DNA of 64,000 nt from Psychrobacter immobilis (GCF_904846285.1 NZ_CAJHAD010000013.1:1-64000); one strand, 5' to 3'; positions 25,498 through 34,432 are shown, counted from the stretch's first letter. The notes: generated from the sequence alone by a model not told the origin. Program-made: numbers and translations.

Positions 25498-27174
25498 TTA
25501 CGAGTTATTACTACGGTTACCGCCGCTTGAACGACCTTGACCACGGCTGTCAGCACGACCAGCTGGGCGACCTTGGCTGCCACTTGGACGACCACGACCC
25601 GTTGCAGCACGCTCACCGCGTGGAACGCCAGTGCTATCACCACGGCTAGGAGCACCAGTGCGTTTGCCTTGGTATGGCTTGCCACCTGAACGCTCATTTG
25701 GTTTTCCAGACGCGTCACGTGGCTTACCTTGATAACCGCTGTCATTGCTAGCGCGTTGACCAGTCGGTGCGCTGTCGCTTGAACGACCACGAGCATTAGC
25801 AGGATTGCCTTGATAGCCACCGCTTGAACGACCACGGCCTTGACCGTTACCGCCGCCACTTGAGCGTCCGCGACCACGGCCACGACCATTACCTTTGTTT
25901 TCGCTAGGTACATAAGTCTTCTTAGGCTCCATGCCTTCGATGACCGATACTTCCATTTTGCGATCTAAATAACGGTTGATAGCGTTTAGCTGTGGACGAT
26001 CATCCATGCTACATAGGCTGATAGCAATACCAGTACGACCGGCACGGCCACAACGACCGATACGATGCACGTAGTCTTCTGTTTGACGTGGCAAGTCATA
26101 GTTAATTACGTGCGATAGTGCTGGCACGTCAAGACCACGAGCAGCAACGTCAGTCGCTACTAAGATTTTACATTTACCATTACGCAAGTCTTGAACGATA
26201 CGGTTACGCTTGCTTTGTGGCAAGTCGCCATGTAGGAAGCTGGCTTTATGGCCTTGCTCTTGTAGAGATTTGGCTAGTTTTTCAGTACTACGTTTGGTTG
26301 CAGCAAAGATGATGACTTGTTCCATATCTTTATCGCAAACAATTTTGTCAAGCAAACGGTTTTTATGATCAAAATCGTCACAGTAATACACTTTTTCTTC
26401 GATGTGTGCTGATTCAACTTTGATTGAAACGCGCTCAGGGTTTTTGGTGAAGCTGGCAGCAATCTTGCCAACAGGGCCATCCCAAGTTGCTGAACACATA
26501 ATCGTCTGACGATTAGTCGGTGCAGCGCGTAAGATGTCACTGATATCATCAGCAAAACCCATGTCTAGCATACGGTCAGCTTCATCAAGTACTAGTATTT
26601 CTAGGCTTGATAAGTCAACGCGACCCGCATTGATATGGTCAAGTAAACGACCAGGAGTCGCAACAATCACTTGCACGCCTTTTTTCAAAGCCGTAATCTG
26701 ACCGTTATAAGGTGCGCCGCCTACTAATGGCACACAGAACAAACCACGCATATCTTTAGAATACGTACGCACACTGTCATGTACTTGCTGAGCAAGTTCA
26801 CGCGTTGGCGTTAGGATAAGGGCTTTGGTTAATTTGTCAAAGCTAGTGGCACGGCTTAAACGGTCAAGTACAGGGATAACGAATGCCGCTGTTTTACCAC
26901 TACCGGTTTGCGCTGACAATAATAAGTCGCGACCCGCTAGAGCAAAAGGAATGGCTTGTTCTTGAATAGGTGTTGGGTGGGTATAACCACTGCGATCAAG
27001 CGCGGTCAAAATTGGCTTGGCAATATTAAGTTCAGCAAAAGTGATTTTGTTTTCTTCAGCAGCGTCAGCAGTAGCCGCTTGATTATTAGTATCGGTATTT
27101 GCAATTGTGTTTGGGGTATCAGTGCTTTCGATGATGCCGTTTTCAGCGGCGATAGCAGATAAGATGTCAGTCAT
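25498..27174 (-). CDS. DEAD-box RNA helicase with arginine/glycine-rich tail
   Basis: A 558-residue ATP-dependent RNA helicase of the RhlE/DeaD group that unwinds structured RNA, important for ribosome assembly and growth in the cold. The helicase core spans residues about 45-400, with the Q motif near 65-72, Walker A AQTGSGKT at 88-95, DEAD at 197-200, SAT about 25 residues later and HRIGRCGRAGR near 375. From about residue 420 to the end the protein is a low-complexity tail of Gly, Arg, Ser and Asn (RGRGRGRSSGGGN), a typical RNA-binding and condensate-forming tail. The repetitive codons leave a long open frame in another frame on the same strand, which is a shadow. A ~600-base untranslated region precedes it. 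Confidence 0.92.
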   Translation of the reverse strand: MTDILSAIAAENGIIESTDTPNTIANTDTNNQAATADAAEENKITFAELNIAKPILTALDRSGYTHPTPIQEQAIPFALAGRDLLLSAQTGSGKTAAFVIPVLDRLSRATSFDKLTKALILTPTRELAQQVHDSVRTYSKDMRGLFCVPLVGGAPYNGQITALKKGVQVIVATPGRLLDHINAGRVDLSSLEILVLDEADRMLDMGFADDISDILRAAPTNRQTIMCSATWDGPVGKIAASFTKNPERVSIKVESAHIEEKVYYCDDFDHKNRLLDKIVCDKDMEQVIIFAATKRSTEKLAKSLQEQGHKASFLHGDLPQSKRNRIVQDLRNGKCKILVATDVAARGLDVPALSHVINYDLPRQTEDYVHRIGRCGRAGRTGIAISLCSMDDRPQLNAINRYLDRKMEVSVIEGMEPKKTYVPSENKGNGRGRGRGRSSGGGNGQGRGRSSGGYQGNPANARGRSSDSAPTGQRASNDSGYQGKPRDASGKPNERSGGKPYQGKRTGAPSRGDSTGVPRGERAATGRGRPSGSQGRPAGRADSRGQGRSSGGNRSNNS

Positions 27175-27770
27175 AGTAATCCTTGGTAAGTATAAGCTGC
27201 TGTAAATTCAGCAAGCTTGATGCATACCACTGATAACCGTTCACCACGCTGCATTTATAAAATAATTGTCTTACCCTAAAAAGGTTTAACAATCAAAGGC
27301 CAAGCTTTAAAGCTTGTCAATATTATAAAGGCGTTCGTGCTGTCTGACGTATTTTGGTGGTAGTGCCGAGTGTCTCATCCTTGTTTGCTAAAAGCGCATT
27401 ATCTATGCTTTGTCCAAAGCAGATAAAGGCTGGTAACAACCAATCTAGCCCATACATGGGTCAGTAGATAAGATATGAGTCAAAAATAACGTGTTTTTCA
27501 ATATATATGAAGGGTTATTTAAGTACACAAAATCATCGGCAACAATTACTTATGGTCATCCTAGACCCAAAATCGCAGGCGATGTTATCAATCTCATAAT
27601 TCACGCTAGTCTATGCTAACGTGGCGACGCAGTATAGCACAACAAAACGCTAAGCTGTAGCTATTTTTCTGTTTATTAGTAAAATATTCAGTATAAGCGC
27701 TAATATATGCTTAAAAGCTGATATTAAACCTAGCCTTTAAGCAAGCTAAAGCTTTAAGAAAATTTAATGA
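27175..27770. other. Long leader region of the DEAD-box helicase
   Basis: A 596-base stretch with no gene, upstream of the helicase and downstream of the DUF1176 stop. It contains a perfect 16-bp palindrome CAAGCTTTAAAGCTTG at 27301-27316 and GCTTTG/CAAAGC at 27407-27420. Helicase genes of this class often have long structured leaders that control them by temperature or autoregulation. No promoter could be fixed with confidence. Confidence 0.5.
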
Positions 27771-28850
27771 TTAACGTGACACTTTTACTTCCGTCACATA
27801 GGTTGGCAATTGCCAAGCACCGCCCGCCTCTATCAAGCGGCACATGCCTGTGGTGCTTTCATGGCTTTTTTCAAAGGCTCGGCCCGTCCATACCCAGTCA
27901 GTTTTAGATAAGCAGTCGCCAATCCCGCGGCCTTTTTGCACCGAGGTTAATTTGCCATTGCTATAGTCTGTCGCACTGGTCGTTACCAAGGTTGGCTGAT
28001 AAGGTTTAGTGTCATTAAGCACCCAAACACCCGTGCCGGCATTATAAGCGCCGGTCCAGCAATCATGCTGAGCGAGCAGCTGCTTATTATTCAAACGACT
28101 GACCCGCCAAGATGAGCTATCCGTTAAGTTTGGGCAGTCGCTTTCTACATCTTTCATGGTGCTTTTCATCAGCTCTGATAACTGTGATGAACGCATGGCA
28201 AATTTTTTCTTACTGACAGAGATGGTTTTAGGGTTGGGCATTACCATTCTTAATGACAGTGCCGCTTGTGGTGACAAGACATTGCTACTAGATTTGCTAG
28301 AACTACCAGTACGGATAAAGGCGCTCGATGTCCCTACTCGTCCCTGTGCTTCATCGGCTTTAAGCATGACGGCGCTGGCACCTTTGTCCGATAGCTGCCA
28401 GCGCGTGTTGCGAATCACTAGCTCAACTTTGCTTGATTTGGTTAACGCCTCAAGTAGCGCGCTTACCTGCGCTGAGGTTAGCTCCGCATGACCTCCTGAT
28501 ACTGAGTAAGGTTTGGTTTCTCCGTAATCTCTATCGTTAATAAACAAGGATATACGATGACGACTACCAAGCTGCATCAGTGCCTTGGCAGAGCTTTCTT
28601 TAGCGCCACCAAGTTTTACCTTGCCATCGACTGTCGCATTAGCTCCTGCACGGCGTACCAATAATACAGATACGGGTAAATCACTATTGTTCTCTGCTTG
28701 GTAACCTGCCAGCCTGCAAGTGCGCGTATTATCGCAAGCAACTTCCCAGTCTTGATTGCTAAAATCAACGGGCGTGGCAGCCTGTGTCACTGAACTAAAC
28801 AAAGCCGTGCTAATGGCGGCAAATAACGGTAATAAAATTTTCTTTGTCAT
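27771..28850 (-). CDS. DUF1176 family exported protein
   Basis: A protein of about 359 residues with a signal peptide (MTKKILLPLFAAISTALFSSV, cleavage near TQA-ATP). It then carries the DUF1176 hallmark NQDWEVACDNTRTCRLAGYQ at the mature N-terminus and a matching C-terminal half rich in conserved Trp and Cys (CPNLTDSSSWRVSRL, HDCWTGAYNAGTGVWVLND). Probably periplasmic; function unknown. The frame stays open 198 bases further upstream, including a run of His-Tyr codons produced by a hexanucleotide repeat. The start at 28850 was chosen because only there does a normal signal peptide begin. The ribosome-binding site in front of it is poor, so a longer form cannot be excluded. Confidence 0.8.
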   Translation of the reverse strand: MTKKILLPLFAAISTALFSSVTQAATPVDFSNQDWEVACDNTRTCRLAGYQAENNSDLPVSVLLVRRAGANATVDGKVKLGGAKESSAKALMQLGSRHRISLFINDRDYGETKPYSVSGGHAELTSAQVSALLEALTKSSKVELVIRNTRWQLSDKGASAVMLKADEAQGRVGTSSAFIRTGSSSKSSSNVLSPQAALSLRMVMPNPKTISVSKKKFAMRSSQLSELMKSTMKDVESDCPNLTDSSSWRVSRLNNKQLLAQHDCWTGAYNAGTGVWVLNDTKPYQPTLVTTSATDYSNGKLTSVQKGRGIGDCLSKTDWVWTGRAFEKSHESTTGMCRLIEAGGAWQLPTYVTEVKVSR

Positions 28851-28925
28851 CAATAAGGGCAACTTTTTTATTTTTATAGAATGTATTTTGATATGAGCGT
28901 TGTCTGTTAGACGATTAAACTTCTT

Positions 28926-28973
28926 GTGGTAGTGGTAGTGGTAGTGGTAGTGGTAGTGGTAGTGGTAGTGGTT
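28926..28973. repeat. GTGGTA hexanucleotide microsatellite
   Basis: Seven perfect GTGGTA units followed by GTGGTT, 48 bases in all. It lies 76 bases upstream of the DUF1176 start, in its leader or promoter. In the extended frame it would encode alternating His and Tyr. Slippage in 6-base steps would change spacing but not frame. Confidence 0.95.
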
Positions 28974-29048
28974 AATGGTCTGTGGAAGCGTAAAAGCCAT
29001 CTCACTTAATACAGGTAACGATGTAGTTTTATTACTCTTCATAGTCAT

Positions 29049-29358
29049 TACTCATCAATAGAAGAAATATCAACACCTACCCATCAAGGAGGTGGCTGCT
29101 ATCTTAACGTACTAATGTTTCTATCTGTTATACTAATGTATCATTATGTAATGAAAAAAGTATAGTCAAAAAGTAATATATCGATAAATATATTTGGAAT
29201 AAAGAATATATTATACAGAATATAGCAAGCAAAAAGATTAATAAGCAAATTGCCTATTAACCTTTTTATTGAGCTATATGATGAGCGAGCTATCGTCAAT
29301 AATCGTTGAAATAGACAACTTAAAATACATGCTTAAGTGATGAGATTCAGTAATGGGC
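29049..29358. other. AT-rich intergenic region
   Basis: A 310-base stretch (508 bases if counted from the chosen DUF1176 start) between two minus-strand genes. It should contain the DUF1176 promoter. Apart from the microsatellite already listed and general AT-richness, nothing definite is seen. Confidence 0.5.
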
Positions 29359-30219
29359 TTAAACAATAGGCTCAAGCACTAAATCTACGGCGCGTTTAAC
29401 CGCTGGACGCTCAGCAATTTTTTGTGCCCAACGCTTTACATGCTTATAATCATCTACTTGTAAGAACTCGCCAGCATCATAAAGCTTACCTAGTACCAGT
29501 TGACCATACCATGCCCAGATAATCATATCGGCAACATTGTAGTCAGACTCAGCGTTGCCACACATATACTCATGGTCTTCGAGATGAGTATCCAAGACAT
29601 CGAGCTGGCGTTTGACCTCCATGGCATAGCGGTTGATAGGATATTCCATCGGCTCAGGGGCATAGGCGTAAAAATGCCCAAAACCGCCCCCTAAGAAAGG
29701 CGCACTGCCCATCTGCCACATGAGCCAAGAGAGACACTCTGCCCGCGCTTTATTTTGCGAGCCATCAGCAAGCGGCACAAACTTGCCAAACTTTTCTGCT
29801 AAATATAATAAGATAGCACCCGACTCAAAAAGTGCAATAGGCTCGCCAGCATCTGAGCCATTTACAGTAGCAGAATAATCTACCAGCGCAGGGATTTTTG
29901 AGTTGGGATTGATAGCGACAAATCCTGAGCCAAACTGATCACCCTCAGAGATATCGATTTGATAGGCGTCGTACTCAGCCCCTTTAGTATTCAGCTCAGC
30001 AAGCTCTTCTAACAAAATATTTACTTTCACGCCATTCGGCGTGTTCAATGAGTATAGCTGTAAAGGTGCGTCGCCGACGGGCAGTGCTTGCTCATGGCGC
30101 GCGCCAGCCGTTGGGCGATTAATACTGGCGAATTTACCACCGTTTTCGCTGTCGTTTTTCCATACTTTAGGCGGAGTATATGCGCTGGTCTTGTTTGATT
30201 GATTATTGTCATTACTCAT
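29359..30219 (-). CDS. yghU: Glutathione S-transferase family, YghU-like disulfide oxidoreductase
   Basis: A 286-residue cytosolic protein of the Nu-class glutathione transferases (YghU/YfcG), which use two glutathiones to reduce disulfides and organic peroxides. The N-terminal extension with YTPPKVWKNDSENGGKFASINRP is diagnostic of YghU. The thioredoxin-like domain follows from about residue 50 (LQLYSLNTPNGVKVNILLEEL), with the conserved NPNSKIPALVD and the ESGAIL turn near 130. The helical C-terminal domain occupies residues 165-286. Length agrees with E. coli YghU. It stands alone, divergent from the MFS transporter. Confidence 0.9.
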   Translation of the reverse strand: MSNDNNQSNKTSAYTPPKVWKNDSENGGKFASINRPTAGARHEQALPVGDAPLQLYSLNTPNGVKVNILLEELAELNTKGAEYDAYQIDISEGDQFGSGFVAINPNSKIPALVDYSATVNGSDAGEPIALFESGAILLYLAEKFGKFVPLADGSQNKARAECLSWLMWQMGSAPFLGGGFGHFYAYAPEPMEYPINRYAMEVKRQLDVLDTHLEDHEYMCGNAESDYNVADMIIWAWYGQLVLGKLYDAGEFLQVDDYKHVKRWAQKIAERPAVKRAVDLVLEPIV

Positions 30220-30562
30220 AAGATTACCTGCTTTTTTGTCGTTTTATTATTTGTTATTTGAATGCTCTTTAATAACTGAAGTCTTTGCTAGCTGTATTTC
30301 CACTTACGTTTCTGCAAAAAAACTTCCTATTAAAACCATTCTGCTTTATCGGTTTTTACGAGATAGCCACCTACTATAACGAAGATTAAAGCTTTGATTA
30401 AAGCCCTGTCTTGTAACCTGTTTTTTAAGAGCGGCTAATTGGCTTAAAGGTAATTTTATAAGAACTGGGCGCATATCGTTACTTTGCTACTCTTTAACTC
30501 ATAGTCGGTTGTTTTTATACTACCCACAACTTAACGGCCTTTAAGAGACCGACTTAACCACA
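30220..30562. other. Divergent promoter region between yghU and the MFS gene
   Basis: A 343-base stretch without a gene. Both neighbours point away from it, so it should contain both promoters. No clear operator or repeat was seen. Confidence 0.5.
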
Positions 30563-30589
30563 GTGTTCAGAAGATATGGTGATGTCAAT

Positions 30590-31966
30590 ATGGTAACCCT
30601 CACTCCAACGCAAGATAAATACCTACCCTATGTGCTAGCGGTGGCGTTGTTTATGCAAATTTTAGATGCCACCATTTTAAATACTTCTCTGCCTCAGATG
30701 GCACAGGCGCTTGGTGAATCACCGTTAAAAATGCAATGGGCGGTTATTAGCTACGCGCTAACCTTGGCGATTTTCATTCCTATTAGCGGCTTTTTAGCCG
30801 ATAAATATGGCACACAGCGGGTATTTTTATACGCCATTATCATCTTTTGTATTGGCTCGCTATTGTGTGCCGCTTCACCGACGTTGGATTTATTGATTGG
30901 TTCACGTATTGTGCAAGGCATTGGTGGAGCAATGATGACCCCGGTCGCGCGTTTGATATTGGTCAAGTCCTATCCGCGCAATAAGCTGTTAACCGTCATG
31001 AACTTTGCGGTGATACCCGCATTAATCGCGCCCTTAGTTGGACCGGTATTGGGCGGTTATATCGTGCAATATACTAGCTGGCATTGGATATTTTTAATCA
31101 ATATTCCGATGGGTATTTTCGGCTTTATTATGGGTAAAAAACTAGTACCGGCATTATTTGAAGATACTAAGCGTCTAGATTGGACGGGTTTTGCTTTATT
31201 TGCCGCCGCCGCTTGTGGTTTTACCCTTGCGGTAGAATTTGGCTCACAAACAGGTCGAGGGCTTTACGGTTTGTTGCTCGCATTAGGCGCCAGTATCCTG
31301 ATAGGCGCTTACGTTTGGCATGCCAAACGCCGCGCAGCGCCATTATTTCCGCTGAGCTTATTTAACATTCGTACCTTTCGCATCGGTATTACTGGTAACT
31401 TATTCACCCGCTTAGGCATCAGTGCGGTGCCCTTCTTACTGCCACTGTTGCTACAAGTAGTGTTTGAATACTCACCGTCGCAAGCGGGTTGGCTTCTCGC
31501 GCCCATCGCTGTTGGTGCAATTGGTATCAAACCTTGGGTGAGTAAAATTATTCAGCGTTTTACCTATCGTAAGGTGTTGGTGGCTAATACCTTTTTGATA
31601 GGTGTGCTTATTATCATTTTGGCGCAGTTTAATGATGCGGCAAATTGGATATGGTTTATTCCTATCTTGACTGTAATGGGTGCTTGTAACTCAATGCAGT
31701 TTAGTGCCATGAATACCATTACCATCGGTGATTTAGAAGGCACGCAAACCAGTAGTGGTAATAGCTTAATGGCGGTCAATCAGCAATTGGCTATTAGCTT
31801 TGGTATCGCCTTTGGTGCGGCGTTATTGAATCTGCTACGTGAGCGTTTCGAGCTTGATACTTTAGTCGCCTTTCAGACCACGTATTGGATACTTGGTATC
31901 TTGACTATTCTCTCGGGCTTATACTTTTTACGCCTAAAACCTGAAGATGGCCGCGGCTTGTATTAA
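30590..31966 (+). CDS. MFS transporter, DHA2 (multidrug efflux) family
   Basis: A 458-residue inner-membrane transporter of the major facilitator superfamily, similar in style to HsrA and EmrB-type drug:proton antiporters. Motif C-like ALFMQILDATILNTSLPQMA begins helix 1. Motif A GFLADKYGTQRVFL lies between helices 2 and 3 (about residues 60-75). The IVQGIGGAMMTPVARLIL segment around 110 is typical of the 14-helix DHA2 group, although length suggests 13-14 helices. The ATG at 30590 was chosen for its position at the conserved N-terminus; a GTG at 30563 in the same frame is possible. Substrate unknown. Confidence 0.88.
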   Translation: MVTLTPTQDKYLPYVLAVALFMQILDATILNTSLPQMAQALGESPLKMQWAVISYALTLAIFIPISGFLADKYGTQRVFLYAIIIFCIGSLLCAASPTLDLLIGSRIVQGIGGAMMTPVARLILVKSYPRNKLLTVMNFAVIPALIAPLVGPVLGGYIVQYTSWHWIFLINIPMGIFGFIMGKKLVPALFEDTKRLDWTGFALFAAAACGFTLAVEFGSQTGRGLYGLLLALGASILIGAYVWHAKRRAAPLFPLSLFNIRTFRIGITGNLFTRLGISAVPFLLPLLLQVVFEYSPSQAGWLLAPIAVGAIGIKPWVSKIIQRFTYRKVLVANTFLIGVLIIILAQFNDAANWIWFIPILTVMGACNSMQFSAMNTITIGDLEGTQTSSGNSLMAVNQQLAISFGIAFGAALLNLLRERFELDTLVAFQTTYWILGILTILSGLYFLRLKPEDGRGLY

Positions 31967-32086
31967 TCGTTGATATTGAAACTATTAAAAAAGCATTAAA
32001 CATAAAAATACCAACGTATCCTAAAATCAGTTAATCCAAAACTTATCTTAGTATGCGCTGGCAGCTATGAGCACTTTTTTATAATT

Positions 32087-32569
32087 TTAAGGCGCTTTAT
32101 CGTCATCGATTTGCGATTGGATATAGTTTTCAACGCCAATATCTTTAATCAAGTCCTCTTGGGTTTCTAACCAGTCTTGATATTCTTCGTTACCGTCTTT
32201 TAGGGTGATGAGCAACTGGCGCGAGACATAGTCGCGCTTGCTCTCACACAAAGTGATTGCATCGGTGATGATATCGAATTTCTGTTTCTCTAAACGTAGG
32301 TTACAGTCGATTATCTCTGGCACATCTTCGCCAACCAAGACTTTACCCAATTCTTGCAAATTGGGTAGACCGCCTAACAACAAAATACGCGCAATGAGGT
32401 CATCTGACCATTTCATCTCAGCAATTGATTGTTTATATAGCGAATCATTTAACGACTCTAAGCCCCAGTGGCGTGCGATACGTGCGTGCAAAAAATACTG
32501 ATTGATAGCTATCAATGACTGACCGAGCACTTTATTAAGGGCACGATTTATCTCTTTATCCCCTTGCAT
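32087..32569 (-). CDS. bfr: Bacterioferritin subunit with heme ligand but degenerate ferroxidase centre
   Basis: A 160-residue bacterioferritin subunit for the 24-mer iron-storage shell. The heme-binding Met52 is kept (AEMKWSD). Of the six di-iron residues known from E. coli Bfr, only E51 and E94 remain: position 18 is Ser, 54 Trp, 127 Asn and 130 Tyr. This subunit should therefore bind heme between subunit pairs but not oxidise iron. It lies 79 bases downstream of a second bfr that has the opposite pattern, with a good GGGAGA ribosome-binding site, so the two are probably one operon and form a mixed shell. Confidence 0.92.
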   Translation of the reverse strand: MQGDKEINRALNKVLGQSLIAINQYFLHARIARHWGLESLNDSLYKQSIAEMKWSDDLIARILLLGGLPNLQELGKVLVGEDVPEIIDCNLRLEKQKFDIITDAITLCESKRDYVSRQLLITLKDGNEEYQDWLETQEDLIKDIGVENYIQSQIDDDKAP

Positions 32570-32648
32570 TTTTATCTCCCTGTATTGATATATAATTTTA
32601 TTATCGATGACTTTTAATAACAGTTAAAGGCGCTTAGCGAATAAAGTA

Positions 32649-33140
32649 CTAAACAATATCAGGAGACACTTCCGCCATCTGACTTTGCAAGTAATTGGCT
32701 AGACCAATCATGTCAATCAGACGCAACTGCTGCTCTAGCCAATGAGCATGATCTTCTTCGGTGTCTTTGAGCTGCTCAACCAGCATCTCACGCGTCACAT
32801 AGTCATGTTCGGCTTCACAAAGCGCAATGCCATCTTTAAGATGCTGCTGTACTTGATACTCTAAATTAAGATCAAGCTGCAACATTTCAGGAACCGTCGT
32901 CCCAATATTAATATCGTTGACGCTCATCTTAGGCGTACCGCTCAACATTAAAATACGGCGGATAATCGCTCGTGCGTGTAGCGTTTCATCTTGCATCTCA
33001 TGGCTAATACGGTCATACAGTTTGCCGTAATGCCATTCTGCGTACATCTCAGAGTGAATGAAATATTGGTCGCGAGCCGCAAGCTCACCACCTAATAAAA
33101 AATTTAAATAATCAATGACCTTTGGGCTGCCTATCATCAC
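32649..33140 (-). CDS. bfr: Bacterioferritin subunit with ferroxidase centre but no heme methionine
   Basis: A 163-residue bacterioferritin subunit. Residues equivalent to E18 ([11 protein letters not shown]), E51 and H54 (DETLHA), E94 (LNLEYQ) and E127/H130 (EEDH) are all present, so it should oxidise and store iron. The methionine that ligates heme (position 52) is Thr. It is complementary to the downstream paralogue. Mixed bacterioferritins of this type are known from other bacteria such as Magnetospirillum and Neisseria. It is the first gene of the pair, behind a 427-base region with a strong hairpin. The start could also be the second ATG, 3 bases later. Confidence 0.93.
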   Translation of the reverse strand: MMIGSPKVIDYLNFLLGGELAARDQYFIHSEMYAEWHYGKLYDRISHEMQDETLHARAIIRRILMLSGTPKMSVNDINIGTTVPEMLQLDLNLEYQVQQHLKDGIALCEAEHDYVTREMLVEQLKDTEEDHAHWLEQQLRLIDMIGLANYLQSQMAEVSPDIV

Positions 33141-33567
33141 CTATACTCCTGTATTTTATTTATTTGCCGATACATTCACAATAATACATATATAGAAAGT
33201 ACTATTCGTAAACTACTCAGTAAGGACTAAAACCAACGAAATGTCTTACAAAGTTAGGCAGATATAGTAGCATACAGACGTTATATCGCTTGTAACGATA
33301 TTAACTAAGAATAAGATGCTAATTGAGAACTATAATTAGCTCGCCTTATGAATTACAGTCACAAGCAAAATGACAAATGGCGCTGCTAAATATGCTTGCA
33401 GTCGGTGGATGACTGAAGTTATATGGACGCTCACAACTTATCCTTTGGGTATAATGAAAGGATAAGTGCGCAATAGTGAATATAATTGGTGTTAGGGCGT
33501 ATTAACGATCTGGTCGTTAATGATAGAGAATATGATTTGAGACGCTAGAGGTCTGAATCGAGCCTAG
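33141..33567. other. Region between bfd and bfr with a strong inverted repeat
   Basis: A 427-base stretch without a gene, carrying the 11-bp-arm inverted repeat listed separately. It should contain the promoter of the bfr pair, which is transcribed leftward, and the end of the bfd transcript. No second Fur-type site stood out. Confidence 0.5.
33436..33467. promoter_or_regulatory. Inverted repeat with a TATAAT hexamer in its loop
   Basis: ACTTATCCTTT at 33436-33446 is perfectly complementary to AAAGGATAAGT at 33457-33467. The 10-base loop GGGTATAATG contains a perfect -10 hexamer on the plus strand. There is no T-run, so it is not a standard terminator. It may be an operator spanning a promoter or a strong mRNA stem between bfd and the bfr pair. 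Confidence 0.55.
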
Positions 33568-33759
33568 TTAAACGGCGTAGGCTAAAACATCAAGTTTGGC
33601 GTGATGTTCATCAAGATAATCATTGACCATAGGTTCGCAGCAGCCACAGCAAGTCGCTACATCAAGGGTATTTTTTAAACCGTCTAACGTATCAATGCCA
33701 GAGGCAATAGCGGCTTTAATTTGTTTTTCTTTGACGTCGTTACAGATACATACGTACAT
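33568..33759 (-). CDS. bfd: Bacterioferritin-associated ferredoxin Bfd
   Basis: A 63-residue [2Fe-2S] protein that docks on bacterioferritin and delivers electrons to release stored iron. The cluster cysteines are visible as MYVCICNDV (C4, C6) and ATCCGCCEPM (with the usual C-x-x-C among residues 37-41). The size is typical. It lies 427 bases upstream of the bfr pair on the same strand and is preceded by a good Fur-box match, which agrees with induction under iron starvation. One extra pair of cysteines in CCGCC is common in this family. Confidence 0.93.
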   Translation of the reverse strand: MYVCICNDVKEKQIKAAIASGIDTLDGLKNTLDVATCCGCCEPMVNDYLDEHHAKLDVLAYAV

Positions 33760-33801
33760 GTGCTAGCTCCTACTGTGAATATCTAACTTGTTATTAGTTA
33801 T

Positions 33802-33820
33802 AATAACGATAATTATTACC
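33802..33820 (-). promoter_or_regulatory. Candidate Fur box upstream of bfd
   Basis: The 19 bases match the GATAATGATAATCATTATC consensus at 15 positions. It lies 43 bases before the bfd start codon, where a repressor would cover the promoter. bfd is a classic Fur-repressed gene, which raises confidence. Confidence 0.65.
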
Positions 33821-34047
33821 ATTTACAATAGTATTTAAAGTATTCATCAGTCATAGCAGTTACCTCTAAATATTTATATTACGCTTACTTAATCCATGTA
33901 ACTGCATATAGCGTTAGGTGTAACCACAAAGTATCAAAGGTAGTAAAATGGCGACGAACTGTAAATTTGCTCATTTTTTAATCGATTTTACCGATGACTG
34001 CTGTTATATTGACCCCCTATTAACTAAATCTATATTGGAATTGTTCT

Positions 34048-34371
34048 ATGTCTAATAATAATTCTACGATACAACCGCTTGAGTTATTTAAAGTATTGTC
34101 TGACCCAACGCGCTTAAAGATTTTTCAAATCTTATTTAACAAAGAGTCGCGCTGTGTTGGTGAGCTGGTAGAAATACTGGATCAACCGCAGCCGACCATC
34201 TCGCGTCACTTGAATCATTTGAAAAAATTGGGTATCTTAAGCTGTGTTCGTGATGGAACATGGATGTGGTACGAGGTGTCTGATAATCTGCCAGAATGGT
34301 GCCAAGATATTTTGGAAATCACCTATAAACAGATATCGACCAAAGACATCAATATGCCAAAGCCTGCTTAA
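34048..34371 (+). CDS. ArsR-family helix-turn-helix regulator
   Basis: A 107-residue winged-helix repressor of the ArsR/SmtB type. LFKVLSDPTRLKIFQIL (residues 14-30) and the recognition region CVGELVEILDQPQPTISRHLNHLKKLGIL (37-65) are typical. A cysteine sits where the arsenic site CxC lies in ArsR (ESRCVGEL), but the second Cys of that motif is absent. Other cysteines are in LSCVRDG and EWCQDI, so metal or sulfur sensing by a different site is possible. It is divergent from bfd and convergent with cysA, and separated from the latter by a strong terminator. It may therefore control itself or a distant target; a role in sulfur or metal response is only inferred. Confidence 0.88.
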   Translation: MSNNNSTIQPLELFKVLSDPTRLKIFQILFNKESRCVGELVEILDQPQPTISRHLNHLKKLGILSCVRDGTWMWYEVSDNLPEWCQDILEITYKQISTKDINMPKPA

Positions 34372-34432
34372 TTTAATACTAAAAGCACGGACTTAAGAGA
34401 TATTTATAACAAATAATTCAGCGCATAAAAAA

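Noticed and set aside
25476..25913. 145-residue Val/Ala-rich open frame inside the helicase tail
   Set aside because: It is a second frame of the same strand through the repetitive Gly/Arg codons of the DEAD-box helicase; composition is a by-product of those codons.
34048..34371. Arsenic-resistance repressor identity for the ArsR-type protein
   Set aside because: The CxC arsenic motif is incomplete and no ars genes are present, so only the family is called.
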